Assembly (NCBI GenBank): GCA_047967505.1
Contig: CM106540.1
Direction: 5' to 3' (one strand)
Origin: Dipteris shenzhenensis
Lineage: Eukaryota > Polypodiophyta > Polypodiopsida > Gleicheniales
Length of the DNA stretch: 64,000 bases
In this document: piece after piece, positions 11,484 to 22,381 of the stretch
Numbering within the stretch: position 1 is the first letter of the stretch
How the letters are laid out: each line of letters opens with the position of its first letter
Translations under genes and position numbers: made by a program
The notes under the pieces: generated by a model
What the model saw: only the letters and a program-made list of their open reading frames with translations
Database searches by the model: none
What the model was told of the DNA's origin: nothing

Positions 11484-13189
11484 CTCCCCCTCGAGCTCAA
11501 TCCCAATTCTTGCACACCAAGCAAGTCTCTGAACTTGCGCAGCTTCTCTGCGCCGAATGCCTTCATGAATATGTCAGCTACCTGATCCTCTGTGCTGACA
11601 TAAACTAGATCAATAAGACCTAGTAAAACCTTCTCCTGCACATAGTGATAATGCACCTCAATATGCTTTGTTCTAGCATGATAGACTGGGTTATTTTCCA
11701 AGTGTATACTGCTCATGTTGTCACAATAAATGACAATTGGCCCATCTGTAGACTGATGCATATCATAGAGTAGCTTATGCAACCCAGCTACCTCACATGC
11801 AGCCATTGCTGCACTCCTGTACTCAGCCTCTGTGCTTAACAAGGCAACTGTAGGCTGTTTCTTGCTACTCCAAGTGACTGCAGCACTCCCAAAAGAGAAC
11901 ACACATCCACTGCTAGATCGTCTATCAGAAATACTACCAACCCAATCAGCATCAGTGTATCCATGCAACTGTATCTGAACCCCAGCCTCATAAAATAGTC
12001 CATACTGCAATGTGGACTTCACATACCTGAGTATGCGTCTAGCCACATCCAAATGCGGTTTCCTTGGAGCCTACATAAACTGACTTACCAATCCAACAGC
12101 ATAGCTTAAATCTGGCCTGGTAATAGTCATATAAATCAAACCTCCTACTATGCATCTGTACATAGTAGGGTCTTCCAAAAGCTCACCTGCATCTGAGCTT
12201 AGCTTCACATTTTGCTCCAAAGGAACTGAAATAGCCTTACAGCCTGTCATCCCATATTTGGACAGCATGTCCAATCCATATTGCCTCTGCAAGAGCTGTA
12301 TCCCACTTGGTGATCTAATCACCTCAATGCCCAAGAAATCCTTCATCTCAAACTGCTGCTTCAATAGCATTTTCACATGAAGGATATCTTCATCACTATC
12401 ACCTGTGATGATCAAATCATCAACATAAATGACAAGCAGCATAATCCCTTTCTCTGTTTTTCTCACATAGAGTGAGAAATCTGCCTTGGAAATCTGAAAG
12501 CAAATAGTGACAATATACTGTCCTATCTTGTCAGACCATGCTCTAGGTGCTTGCTTCAAGCCATACAAGGCTTTCTTCAACCTGCAAACAAACTCAGGAT
12601 GAATAGCATGAACATAACCTGGTGGCTGCTCCATAAAGACCTCTTCTTGCAAATCACCATGCAAGAAGGCATTCTTTACATCCATCTGATGTAAAGACCA
12701 TCCCTTTGATGCAACCATAGCAATGACTGCTCTTACAGTTGCCATCCTTGCAACCGGACTGAATGTTTCTTCATAATCAATGCCGTATGTTTGTGCATAC
12801 CCCTTGATAACTAATCTTGCCTTGTATCTGTTCATAGAACCATCTGCATTGTGCTTGATCTTATAAACCCACTTACAGCCAATTACATTCTTGTCTTTAG
12901 GCAAAGGCACCAATTCCCATGTAGCATTTGCCTCCAAGGCATCCATTTCTTCATCCATGGCTTTCTCCCATTTTTCATTTCCCATGGCTTGTTCAAAAGA
13001 AGTGGATTCTGGTTCCTGTATCACTTTAACCATATAGGCATAGTGAATGGCTATAAATCCATCATATTTCAGCCTATCCACAGGATACCTAGCTCTGGTA
13101 GACCTGCACAAAATAGGCTCACTTCCAGGTGCTCTCAAAACATCCCTGGTCTTCCTTACTCCAGGTGTAACAACAAAAGGAATACCCAA
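11444..13189 (-). pseudogene. Element 2 RT and RNase H
   Basis: One reading frame is broken only by TAG at 12071-12073, where the family has Gln in FMQAPRKPHLD. RT blocks in order are [71 protein letters not shown] and the catalytic VIYVDDLIITG. RNase H has DADWVGSISDRRSSSGC, WSSKKQPTVALLSTEAEYR, YCDNMSSIHLENNPVYH and ADIFMKAFGAEKLRKF. The frame runs past the polypurine tract into the LTR before its stop at 11444. A one- or two-base gap in family similarity occurs near the FLGIEV block, where residues normally between KDF and LGIEV are short. Confidence 0.93.
11484..11498 (-). promoter_or_regulatory. Polypurine tract of element 2
   Basis: The minus strand reads GAGCTCGAGGGGGAG immediately before the 3' LTR start TGTTGAGATATC. 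Confidence 0.8.
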
Positions 13190-13493
13190 CTCATCATCAA
13201 TGCTCTGTTCTTAGCCACTGGATTCACCATCCACATAAGAGTGACCTGCATTCACATCAAACATGGGCTGATCTACCTTCTCTTTTCCTTATCGTGATAC
13301 CTGCATACCACTATCTGCGTTGCTTTAAGGAGATTCTCCTGATCTCAATCTGCCTGTCCATGGCGAAGTATGTGAACCACTGTTAGAGGACACTGCAGGT
13401 CCACTGATATTTTGTGATTGCTGCTACAGGTGAATTCTGTGCAGCATAACCATTTTGTGCATCTACATCAATCATCACATTTACTGGTTTATA

Positions 13494-15089
13494 CTAGCTG
13501 CTCATCTCATCAAAAACAACATCTCTGCTCACTGTAAACTTACGAGTAGAAGGCTTATAGCATCTATACCCTTTCTGCTGCAGAGAATAACCAATAAAGA
13601 TGCACTTCTCAGCTTTTGGATCCAACTTGGACCTCAACTCATGTGGCACATGAACATAGGCAATGCAACCAAAAATTTTCAAATGAGAAATGTCTGGTTT
13701 CCTACCAGTATACATCTCCTCTGGCATCATGCCATGTATTGCTGCAGTGGGAGTCCTGTTCATTATGTAAACTGCTGTAGCAACTGCTTCAGCCCAATAA
13801 TAATCTGGTAGATCTTTTTCATTTAGCATGGCCCGAGATACCTCTCCAATATGCCTGTTTTTCCTTTCTGTAAGTCCATTTTGTTGTGGGGTATGACTGC
13901 ATGAATATTGCTGCTTTATCCCATGCTCCTACAGGAACCTTGCAAACTCATTTAAGAGGTACTCTCCCCCTCCATCTGACCTTAGGCATTTTATTTGCAG
14001 GCCTGTTTCTTTTTCAACCATAGCTTTAAAAGCTTTGAAGTGCCCAAACACTTCACTTTTCTTTTTCATAAAATACACCCAAACTTTTCTACTGAAGTCA
14101 TCAATAAAAGTGACAAAATAGTGACAGCCTCCAATAGATGCAGCTTTAGTAGTCCACACATCAGAGTGGATTAATTCCAATGGCTTTTTACCCTCTTGAA
14201 CATGCCTAGGAAATGGTTTCCTTGCCTGTTTTCCAAATTGACAGGCTTCACAAACCTTATGCATTTCTACAACCTTGAATTTAGGCAATCCTACAACAAT
14301 ATTTTGGGCTTGCATTGATTTAAGTCGCTGTATATTAACATGACCAATGCATTTATGCCAGATATCAATATCTGCAACTACACCGGTCCCATATGCAAAC
14401 ATTGTTGCACTCAATTCACGCATGTCCGCATCCAACGTAAACATCCTGCCCTTCTTTTTTCCTTTTGCTATCAAGCGACCGTTATTTTTCATATCCTCAA
14501 CAAAGCATCCATGAGGATTAAATCTGACCTGCAAGCCCTGCTCAACCATTTGACCAACAGAGACCAGGTTCTTGGTGATGTTCGGGATATGAAATACATC
14601 AGATAGGTATTTCTTTTTCCCATCCTGCATAGACAAAGGAATTTTACCAATCTGCACAATAGGATGTGTAGTATCATCACCAGTCTCCACAAATCCTGGT
14701 TTTTCCATTTTCCTTGCATCCTGCATCCATTCTGCATGACCTGTCATGTGGTTTGACGCACCTGAGTCAACATACCACACATCATTTCGTTCTTCTGCAC
14801 TTGTCACAGAATTGGTCATATGCTGCACCATAAATAGATGCTCATTTCTGTCATCCCCCTCCCTACTAGAAGATGCATAATTGCCTTGCTGCAATTTTCC
14901 ATTCATAATGTCATTCTGCTTTTTGTAGCAGTCTTTAGCCATATGTCCCATTTTACCACAGTAGTAGCATTCAACATTGATGTTTGCATTTTGGCCTCTT
15001 TGCCATCCACCACGGCCTCTTTGGCTCCCCCTGCCTCTAGAGTTACCACGTCCTCCTCCATAGGACTGGTTTTCTTGAGTTTGCTGCAC
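13494..15089 (-). pseudogene. Element 2 zinc knuckle, protease and integrase
   Basis: The frame starts in an RG-rich stretch, then zinc knuckle CYYCGKMGHMAKDC (14928-14969, all CCHC residues present). The protease site WYVDSGASNHM is near 14768, followed by the pre-integrase domain (IWHKCIGHVNIQRL, CEACQFGKQARKPFP). Integrase shows HSDVWT, FVTFIDDFSRKVWVYF and LRSDGGGEY. A TAG at 13929-13931 interrupts the frame. The same frame resumes with LPDYYWAEAVATAVYIMNR and FGCIAYVHVP, ending at VVFDEMSS. The D,D part of the DDE site is intact. The Glu falls in the segment just past the stop. Confidence 0.93.
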
Positions 15090-15200
15090 ATTTTGATTTC
15101 TACCACGGCCTCCAGATCGGCCTCCTCTACCTCTCCTAGCATTTGAGTAGAAGACAGTTTCTTTTGAAGTTCCTCCTGAAGAAGATGCACCCCCATTTCT

Positions 15201-15798
15201 CTACTCTTCAAAAATTAGAAGAGTAAACAACTCTTCAAAATCAGGAAATTTTTCACGGACGGCAATGGATGTCCGGAACTGTGCATAATCCTTTCCTAGA
15301 CCATTCAAGGTCACAGAAACTAGATCATCATCTTCCACTGGCGACCCAATGGAAGCAAGTGCATCTGCAATTTTCTTCACCTTCATGTGGTAGTCATTTA
15401 TGCTCAAATTTTCTCTTTGCACATTGTGCAACTCCTATTTGAGCTGCATTTTCCTGGCTTGCATATTTGTGTTGTACATTTTTGCCAAAGTATCCCATGC
15501 CTCCTTTGGCATACTTGCATCCTGAATATGCACAATCATAGAATCCGAAATACTGATTAGACAACCAGTACATAACTTTTCTAGCTCTCTTATGCCATCC
15601 TTTAAATGCCTGCATTTCCTGTTGATTGGGAACATTAGGAAGAACTGGTTCTTCTTCATTTCCTGTAATAAACTCCCAATAGCCTTTTCCCATAAGGAAA
15701 TTCGTCATTCTAAACTTCCATGCCTGGAAGTTGTTCTTGTCAAGCTTTTCTGTGACAATCTGTGAAAGAGAATCAGACGCCATTACAGAACACTGCAA
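15201..15798 (-). pseudogene. Element 2 gag
   Basis: The likely start is MASDSLSQIV near 15783, followed by KLDKNNFQAWKFRMTNFLMG and YWEFITG. A frameshift near 15570 moves to a frame with MIVHIQDASMPKEAWDTLAK. TAG at 15435-15437 and TAG at 15201-15203 then interrupt a continuous frame containing DDDLVSVTLNGLGKDYAQF. Both stops sit where Gln is expected in the gag family. The RG-rich tail leads into the zinc knuckle of the next segment. Confidence 0.88.
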
Positions 15799-16313
15799 AA
15801 TATTCTGTCACTGTGAAAAACACAGCTTTTGCCTCACACGGGCAGATCTACAAAACTGACAAAAGTGGTATTTGACCACACTGTCACTTCCTAGTGACGA
15901 TTTTGCATCAACAGGCAACAAGCATTATTAAGCAACTTCTAATATCTCTGCACACAGGCATACGATGCAATTTCTATGGCAACTTTTCACCGGCCAGCTG
16001 AGCAGTGGTCGCACAGCAAAAACAGGGCCTTTTTTTTAGTGCCTGCGAAGAACTTCCGCCTTCGAAACAGGCCCCGAAGTGGCCTCGAATCAGAAAAATA
16101 AAGTCACCAAGGGCTTCGCCCCCTCCCGCAGCATATACTGCCCTCTCGCCACACCACGAAGGGCATCTCAATCTGAAACAGTGCACTCTTGCACTTCTGC
16201 TTGTGCTACCTGCAGAGATTTGCTCCCAAACTCGAAAAGGAAAGCAACACTGGTCCTCTTACCAGGACACCGCGAACTTGGTTTGCTTTCTTGAGCTCCT
16301 TACCACAAACAAG

Positions 16314-16325
16314 GCTCTGATACCA
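16314..16325 (-). promoter_or_regulatory. Primer-binding site of element 2
   Basis: The minus strand reads TGGTATCAGAGC and abuts the 5' LTR end at 16326. It is identical to the site of element 1. Confidence 0.92.
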
Positions 16326-16675
16326 TGTGAAGATAGTGGGAGAGGGAAGGAGTCTCACTTGCAGCTTTCTCACATACACAATGGGGGAATACACACAAAG
16401 GTGGAGGCTGAAAACAGTTTTCCTCTTCTTAGTTGTGAAAGCCAAAATAACTCAAGTACAAAGAAATAGAAGAACCCTATATGTGGGTCTCAAACCAAAC
16501 TCAACTAACTAAGGTGGCATACTAACTGAGCCATGAACTAGTGTAGATAAGGATAGCTGTCATCCAGCTATTATTCATGGGCGGTGTACCAACCGCATCT
16601 ATAGCTAACAAGTCGGTGACATAAATGCACAACGGTCACCGTGGCATATCGCGAGTGGAGCTCGATATCTAAACA
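16326..16675 (-). repeat. 5' LTR of element 2 (350 bp)
   Basis: On the plus strand it runs tgtgaagatagtggg...gatatctaaaca, giving TG...CA ends, between the primer site and element 3 coding sequence. The last 88 bp have a partner at 11396-11483. Confidence 0.88.
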
Positions 16676-17375
16676 TTTGTCCTCAAGTACCTCCCTGATG
16701 AAATGGTACCTGACCTCAATGTGTTTGGTCTTTGCATGAAAGACCGGACCCAAGTAGACACGCCTTTGCATGAAATATCGGATTCCGTGCTAGCTAAATA
16801 GCACTCATGGAATCACTATGCAATGTCGATATACCTGTATGAATCCCCAAATCTCCCAGTAGCCAATCAAGCCATACAGCCTCCTTACAACCCTTTGTGG
16901 CTGCAACATACTCAGCCTCTGTGGTAGACAAAGCAACGCACTTCTGTGCACGAGACATCCACGACATTGCACCGCCGGCAAAGGTGAACACATAACCAGA
17001 AGTGGATCTCCTACTATCCACATGCCCTGCATAGTCTAAATCTGTGTACCCAAGTAGACGCATCTCTCCTCTACCAAAGCATATGCACATCTCCTTGGTA
17101 CCCTTCATGTACCTCATGATGCACCTAACTACCTCCCAATGCCTCTTTCCTAGATTGGCCATATATCGGCTAACAACTCCCACTGCAAATGCAATGTCCG
17201 GTCTAGTAGCTATCATAGCATACATAAGACTCCCAACCACTGATGCATAAGGAACCTTGGCCATTATGGCCCTCTCCTCATCTAATTTGGGACTATTTGC
17301 CTGACTTAGTTTCACATATAGAGGCAATGGAGTACTTACTACCTTCCCCCCCTCCATATTGAAATGTTGCAACAC
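16676..17375 (-). pseudogene. Element 3 RNase H, cut by element 2
   Basis: Blocks in order are YASVVGSLMYAMIATRPDIA, DLDYAGHVDSRRSTSGYVF, MSRAQKCVALSTTEAEYVAA, HSDSMSAI and, in another frame, VFHAKTKHIEVRYHFIREVL. The chain ends at EDK exactly at the LTR of element 2 (16675/16676). The terminal part with the ADIFTK motif is absent. Confidence 0.9.
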
Positions 17376-18129
17376 TTTTGTAACACACTCCTTCTGTGAA
17401 AGCCAAAGGAGTTTCCTATCCGGTCATGCGTGATGCGCATACCAAGAATATGACCTACAGGTCCCAAATCCTTCATGCCAAAGGCCTCATGCAACTTGGC
17501 CTTCAGTGCATGTAGCTCATAAGTGTTCTTGCTAGCCACCAATAGCATATCATCCACAAAAAGTGCCATGAGTATTATGCTATTATCCTTGGCCCTTTTA
17601 CTATAGAGGCAGTGATCAATCTCACTTCTTGTGAAACCCTGGGACCAAATGATAGCATCAAACTTTTGAAACCATTCTCTAGGCATTTGCTTAAGGCCAT
17701 AGAGACTCTTTTTCAGCTTGCAAACCAAATTCTCTTTGCCCTTTTCTTCAAAGCCTTCCGGCTATACCATGTAAATTACCTCATGCAAATCCCCATGTAA
17801 GAAAGCTATCTTGACATCCATATGCATAAGCTCCATATCCTCTACTTCCACAAGTCCAAGTGCGCATCTAAGTGTGGTCATCTTCACCATCATGGAGAGA
17901 AGATCTCATCAAAGTTCACACCCTTATCTTGCTTGAACCCTTTAGCAACCAAATGGGCCTTGTACTTAGGCACATCATCACCTGTGACCTTCAACTTGTA
18001 GACCCATTTGCATGGCAATGCTTTCTTTCCATGTGGCAAAGAAACCAAGTCCCAAGTTTCATTCTTTATGAGTGAACTCGTCTCTGATTGCATAGCATAC
18101 TCCCACTTGCACTGATCCTCAAGCATCAT
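17339..18129 (-). pseudogene. Element 3 reverse transcriptase
   Basis: MQSETSSLIKNETWDLVSLP and CKWVYKLKVTGDDVPKYKAH lie in 18129-17890. After a break, CKLKKSLYGLKQMPREWFQK and the catalytic LFVDDMLLVASK are in 17728-17339, with MKDLGPVGHILGMRI after. The central NAFLHG block is degraded (minus strand near 17780-17830). Confidence 0.9.
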
Positions 18130-18480
18130 AGCCTCTCTGTAGCATGAAAGTCAGTAAGCATCACATAGTCTGCCCCTGGAACAAATCTCTCAGATGGTCT
18201 ATACACTCTAGATTATCTTCTCAAGGGCATTTCAGCTTGCTGTCTTGCCTGCATATCAATCACATTTGGCTCATCATTTCCACCAATAGATGATCCATCA
18301 TCTGCCCTTGATTGTGTACCTATGGGAGTACTTGGTGGCACCATTTCCTGCACATTTGGTGCATGGACAACTTACTGTCTATCAACGTATTTGGGTGGAT
18401 TCACATCTTGGAAAGTGATTCTCCTCATTTCCACATCCCTCATGGGTATCTCATGCATCTTCTTCTCATTAAAGACTGCA

Positions 18481-19765
18481 TCATGGCTTCATATGATCTT
18501 CTTTGCTTCTAGATCGCAAAGACAATAGCCCATCTCTCACCTTCACCATAACCCAGAAAGATGCATTTCCAAGACTTAGGACCCAGCTTCTTCCGAAGCT
18601 CTTTTGGCACATGCGTATATGCCTCACACACAAATATACACAAATGAGAGTAAGAGGGCTTCTTGCCACTCCATGCCTCTTCTGGAATACCACCATCCAA
18701 ACTTTTACTAGGTGATCTATTGATCACATGCATTGTAGTCTTCATTGCCTCAGCCCAAAAACCACCAGAAAGACTTGCATTGGAAAGCATACATTGCAAT
18801 CTTTCCTGAATGGTGCGGTTCATTTGTTCTACAATGGGATTTTGCTTTGAAGTATGAGGAGACATGAGCTCCCTTTTGATCCCACGTGTATCACAGAAAT
18901 GCTGAAAGTCATGAGAGATATACTCTCCACCATTATCAGTCCGTAGGCACTTAAGCATTCTACCTGATTGATTTTCAGCCAAAGCCAACCATTTTTGAAA
19001 TACCTGGAACACATCGCTCTTTTGAGCTATAGCATAATCCCACACTTTCCTAGTTGCATCATCAATGAATGTCACATAGTATTCAGCCCCGCCTAATGAC
19101 CGTGTAGGCATGGGACCACATACATCTGAATGCACCAAATCAAACCTTTCAAGCTCTTTCTTTCCCTTCTTTTATGGGTTGATTTAGTCTACTTCCCATA
19201 GAGACAATGCTCACAAAATTCAAAATCATAAAAACTCAAATGCGGTACATAACCCAAACAGGTAATATAAGAGTTTCATTCCATTCTGGCTCATGTGCCC
19301 CAACCTGCAATGCCACAAAGAAGTACTTAGATACTTGGTTATTGCAACAACATGATCAGACACCCCTGATACATGTAAGGGATACAAAGTCCCACACTTG
19401 GCACCCCTGGCCAAAACCATAGAGCCCTTCTAAATTTTCCAACTCTGAAAGCCAAAAGTGGTCTGAAAACCAACATCATCTAGCTAACCCATTGAAATGA
19501 GACTCTTGGTCAGCTTAGGCACATGTCTCACATTTTTCAAAACAAATACAAACCCATTTGCAAAAGAAAACTTAATGTCACATGCTCCCACTATGTCACA
19601 TGCATAGTTATTTCCAAGATGCACACAACCTGTCTTTCCACTGTCATAAGTGGAGAACCATTCCCTATGGGGAGTAACATGGAATGAAGCACCCGAATCC
19701 AAAATCCAATCCGGGTGATATGCATCATCTGAAGTGGTAAGCAAGTCTGCAGGTAGACTAGTCAC
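18481..19765 (-). pseudogene. Element 3 protease and integrase
   Basis: Protease site WILDSGASFHVTPHREWF lies near 19670-19720. LWHCRLGHMSQNGMK of the pre-integrase domain is near 19290-19335. Integrase (19138-18509) has HSDVCGPMPTRSLGGAEYY, FIDDATRKVW, LRTDNGGEYIS, MNRTIQERLQCML and CIFLGYGEGE. A TAG at 19484-19486 falls where the family has Gln (LISMGQL-type motif). The linker between protease and integrase is badly broken. Confidence 0.9.
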
Positions 19766-19820
19766 ATGAAGATAATGTAATTGTTAGTATTATAAGTGAT
19801 TGCATTAATATTCTCGATCT

Positions 19821-20652
19821 TCATTTTTCTTTGTCCTCCCTTGGACTCTCTTCCTTCTTATTTGCACCCCAATTTGCATTCTTTTTCTTATCATTTTTCT
19901 CTCTTTTCAGCTTGTAGCAATCCTTTTTCGCCCTTCTTGCCACAATGGTAACACTCAATCTTCTGTGCCCTGGATTTGATACGAGACTCCCCTCTTTCTT
20001 GGGACTTCCCCCTGAGCTGTGATCTGCTGCCCCTTTGCACATTTAAGGCTGCATCCTCCTTGTTGCCATTCATAGAATTCCGTCTAATCTCCTCGTTCAA
20101 CAAACTACCCACAACATAATCAAACTTCAGTACTCCACCAGGTGCAGAGTTACTGATAGTAGAGTTGTACGAAAGATATCCCATGAGGATGGCAATGAAA
20201 ACAAGGGGAATATTGCTTTAGTCTCCGCATCAAAATTCATCTTCCGAGCCTAAAGCTGGCTAAAAATAATATTGAATTCATTCAATTGAGAAGCAATGGA
20301 GACCCCTTCCTTCATCTACAACTCAAACAACCTCTTCATGAGGTAAACTTTATTAGAGGTAGTTTCGTTCTCATAAGTGGCACATAATTTCTTCCACAAA
20401 TCTTCCGTAGTCTGCTCATTTACTATTGTGAAATAAACTGACTCTGCAAGATGAGTCTAACAATAGACTTTGCTAATGCATCTAATTCATTCCAATCATC
20501 CTTAGACATATCTAAAGGCTCCCTACCAAGGGTTTAATTTGCTTCTTTTGAATAAGCACGTCCCTTATTCGTTCTTTCCACAAAGAAAAGTTTGTCCCAT
20601 CAAACTTTTTAATGCTGAAAAACTCTTTTTCAGACATGGAAGAGAATGCCAT
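19821..20652 (-). pseudogene. Element 3 gag and broken zinc knuckle
   Basis: The start at 20650-20652 gives MAFSSMSEKEF, then KKFDGTNFSLWKERIRDVL, a copia gag signature, ending at a TAA (20512-20514). Further gag similarity is scattered through stop-rich sequence to 20184, where LLNEEIRRNS appears. The zinc knuckle CYHCGKKG is followed by a frameshift that removes its His. The second half, KKDCYKLKREKND, is in another frame. Confidence 0.8.
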
Positions 20653-22033
20653 GATGAAATGAAACAAAATCCCAAATGCTAGTACCTGCAACAAAGCAAT
20701 CACATCAAATACCAGGTGCACCCAAATGTGTATGCCAAAATGGAAGGCAATATCACCAAACCTCAAAGGCTCAAAGAATCAAAATGATTCTGGATCATGT
20801 GCATATACTATGCATCCATATGAGCAAATCTGACCCAAAAGAAAATGGCATACTACAATGACAAAACAATGGCAAGCCGAATGCCAATAAGAGCCAAATT
20901 CCTCAAGCATAAACATCGTCCATGGGAATAAGCATCAATAATGTCTCAACATAGCACGCAATGTGTCTGACCTTTCCCTCAGCATAAAATAGTATTTGTG
21001 TGCTAAACGTCCATCAATAAAGCATCCCACAAGGTAATCTGGGCCTATCAGCGCATCCAACAAGGATCGCAATGCATCCAAATAGCCTATAAAGCATTCA
21101 CTACAACCCAATGCAAACCATGAATGAGCGCACACGGTTCAAACTGCAACCAGAGTAATCTGCATAAGGTAGATCCAAGAAATAACAGCCCCATGGCAAT
21201 GACCACTAGTGAAAATAGAACCTAGGATGCCTCAAAACATGGGAATCACTGCAAAATCTAACTCAACGAGACAATCTGTAAATATCTCTCTTCTCCTAGA
21301 ACTCCAAAATCCCAACCGATGATTGGAAAATGGGGAGTCAACCCTTGCAATTGACCTGTAATCCAAAAATCAAAGGTTTGAACCTTTGAATGGATTTTTG
21401 ACAGAGAAATAGAAGATTTGGTGCCTCAGAGAGACGGAACTTCTCCAAATCTCTACAGAATCACACAAGAGCTAACAGGTAGGGGTTCTTGGGCCTCTGA
21501 AACACAATGGAACAAATGGTTTTGGAAACTGTAGTCCCAATCACCAGGTCCAACACACAGACCAAAAAACGTTTTTGCAAACAGATCTATTTGTAAACAC
21601 CATCAGAGTGTAAATGATGGAAGTTTTAGGACCTCCTGAGTCCACCAAAACTGCTATGAATGGTTTCTTCAAACTCGAGTTCCAATACACGGGGAAAAAA
21701 AATGTTGAAGCAAAGACAATGAGTCAGAAATCCAACAAAATGATGCCAAATTCAAGAATGAAGGTGTTTTCGAACTCCCAAAGTGTAATGGACACCAAAA
21801 GTAGGCAATGGTTGCCTCTACAAGTCATTCTGGACTCTCGAAATGAATAGGGGAATCATCAAAAAACGTTTTTTTTGCTCCAAAACCACTCAGAGAACTT
21901 TCCAAAGGTTTCTGTAAGGTCTCTGTACACTAGGATGCAGGTAAAGTCACCCAACGGAGCTTCTCCTTCCTCCCACAGAGTTGTAGCAGTAGACTTCAGG
22001 CTTCAGGCACATGGGCTCAACTAGAACACCCGC
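20653..22033 (-). other. Untranslated leader of element 3
   Basis: This stretch lies between the primer site and gag. It is unusually long for a copia leader and holds no domain I recognise. The plus-strand ORF at 21614-21850 is probably chance. Insertions into the leader cannot be excluded. Confidence 0.5.
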
Positions 22034-22045
22034 GCTCTAATACCA
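22034..22045 (-). promoter_or_regulatory. Altered primer-binding site of element 3
   Basis: The minus strand reads TGGTATTAGAGC, one C-to-T change from the sites of elements 1 and 2. Confidence 0.75.
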
Positions 22046-22381
22046 GTTGAGAGATCTCAACAACGAAAGTGGAACAGAAGAAGGTGAGAGAGAGAGAGAT
22101 GAGAGCCAGAAGAGAGAGACGCACAAGTTTTGGTGATTGTAGAACACCCTTATCTTCTATGTCATCCATATATATATGTCTTTGAGTATTGTACATAACT
22201 GGGGTTAAGGTACAGTGGCCTTTAACCCCCACAGAACCTACCATTAAAAGCTTGTCCAGTATTCCCAATGCACAATGCCTCAACCCTTGTGTGGCTATAT
22301 GAGAATAAAATGGCAAGTTATTCATTTCCTAAGAAAAAGTGGTGCGCTTAGGGTCAATGCTTATGGTTTTAGGGTTTAACA
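22046..22381 (-). repeat. Probable 5' LTR of element 3
   Basis: The sequence right of the primer site begins gttgagagatctcaac and contains a (GA)n run. A plausible outer end is the minus-strand TGTTAAACCC at 22381. With no second copy in the window, this boundary is an inference. Confidence 0.4.

Larger units (their letters stand above)
11396..16675 (-). mobile_element. Ty1/copia retrotransposon, element 2 (3' LTR truncated)
   Basis: The minus-strand order is complete 5' LTR (16675-16326), primer site, gag with RG-rich linker and zinc knuckle, protease, integrase, RT, RNase H, polypurine tract and the first 88 bp of the 3' LTR (11483-11396). It is the best preserved coding region of the four copia elements. 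The RT-RNase H frame has a single stop, and zinc knuckle, protease and most of integrase share one frame. Its 5' LTR sits directly in the RNase H of element 3, so it inserted later than element 3. Confidence 0.92.
16676..22381 (-). mobile_element. Ty1/copia retrotransposon, element 3 (3' end missing)
   Basis: The minus-strand order is presumed 5' LTR (22381-22046), altered primer site, a leader of about 1.4 kb, gag, damaged zinc knuckle, protease, integrase, RT and RNase H. RNase H stops abruptly at 16676 where element 2 begins. The missing RNase H end, polypurine tract and 3' LTR are not found on the far side of the composite (left of 6154), so they have been lost. Many stops and frameshifts make this older than element 2, as the nesting also requires. 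Confidence 0.88.
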
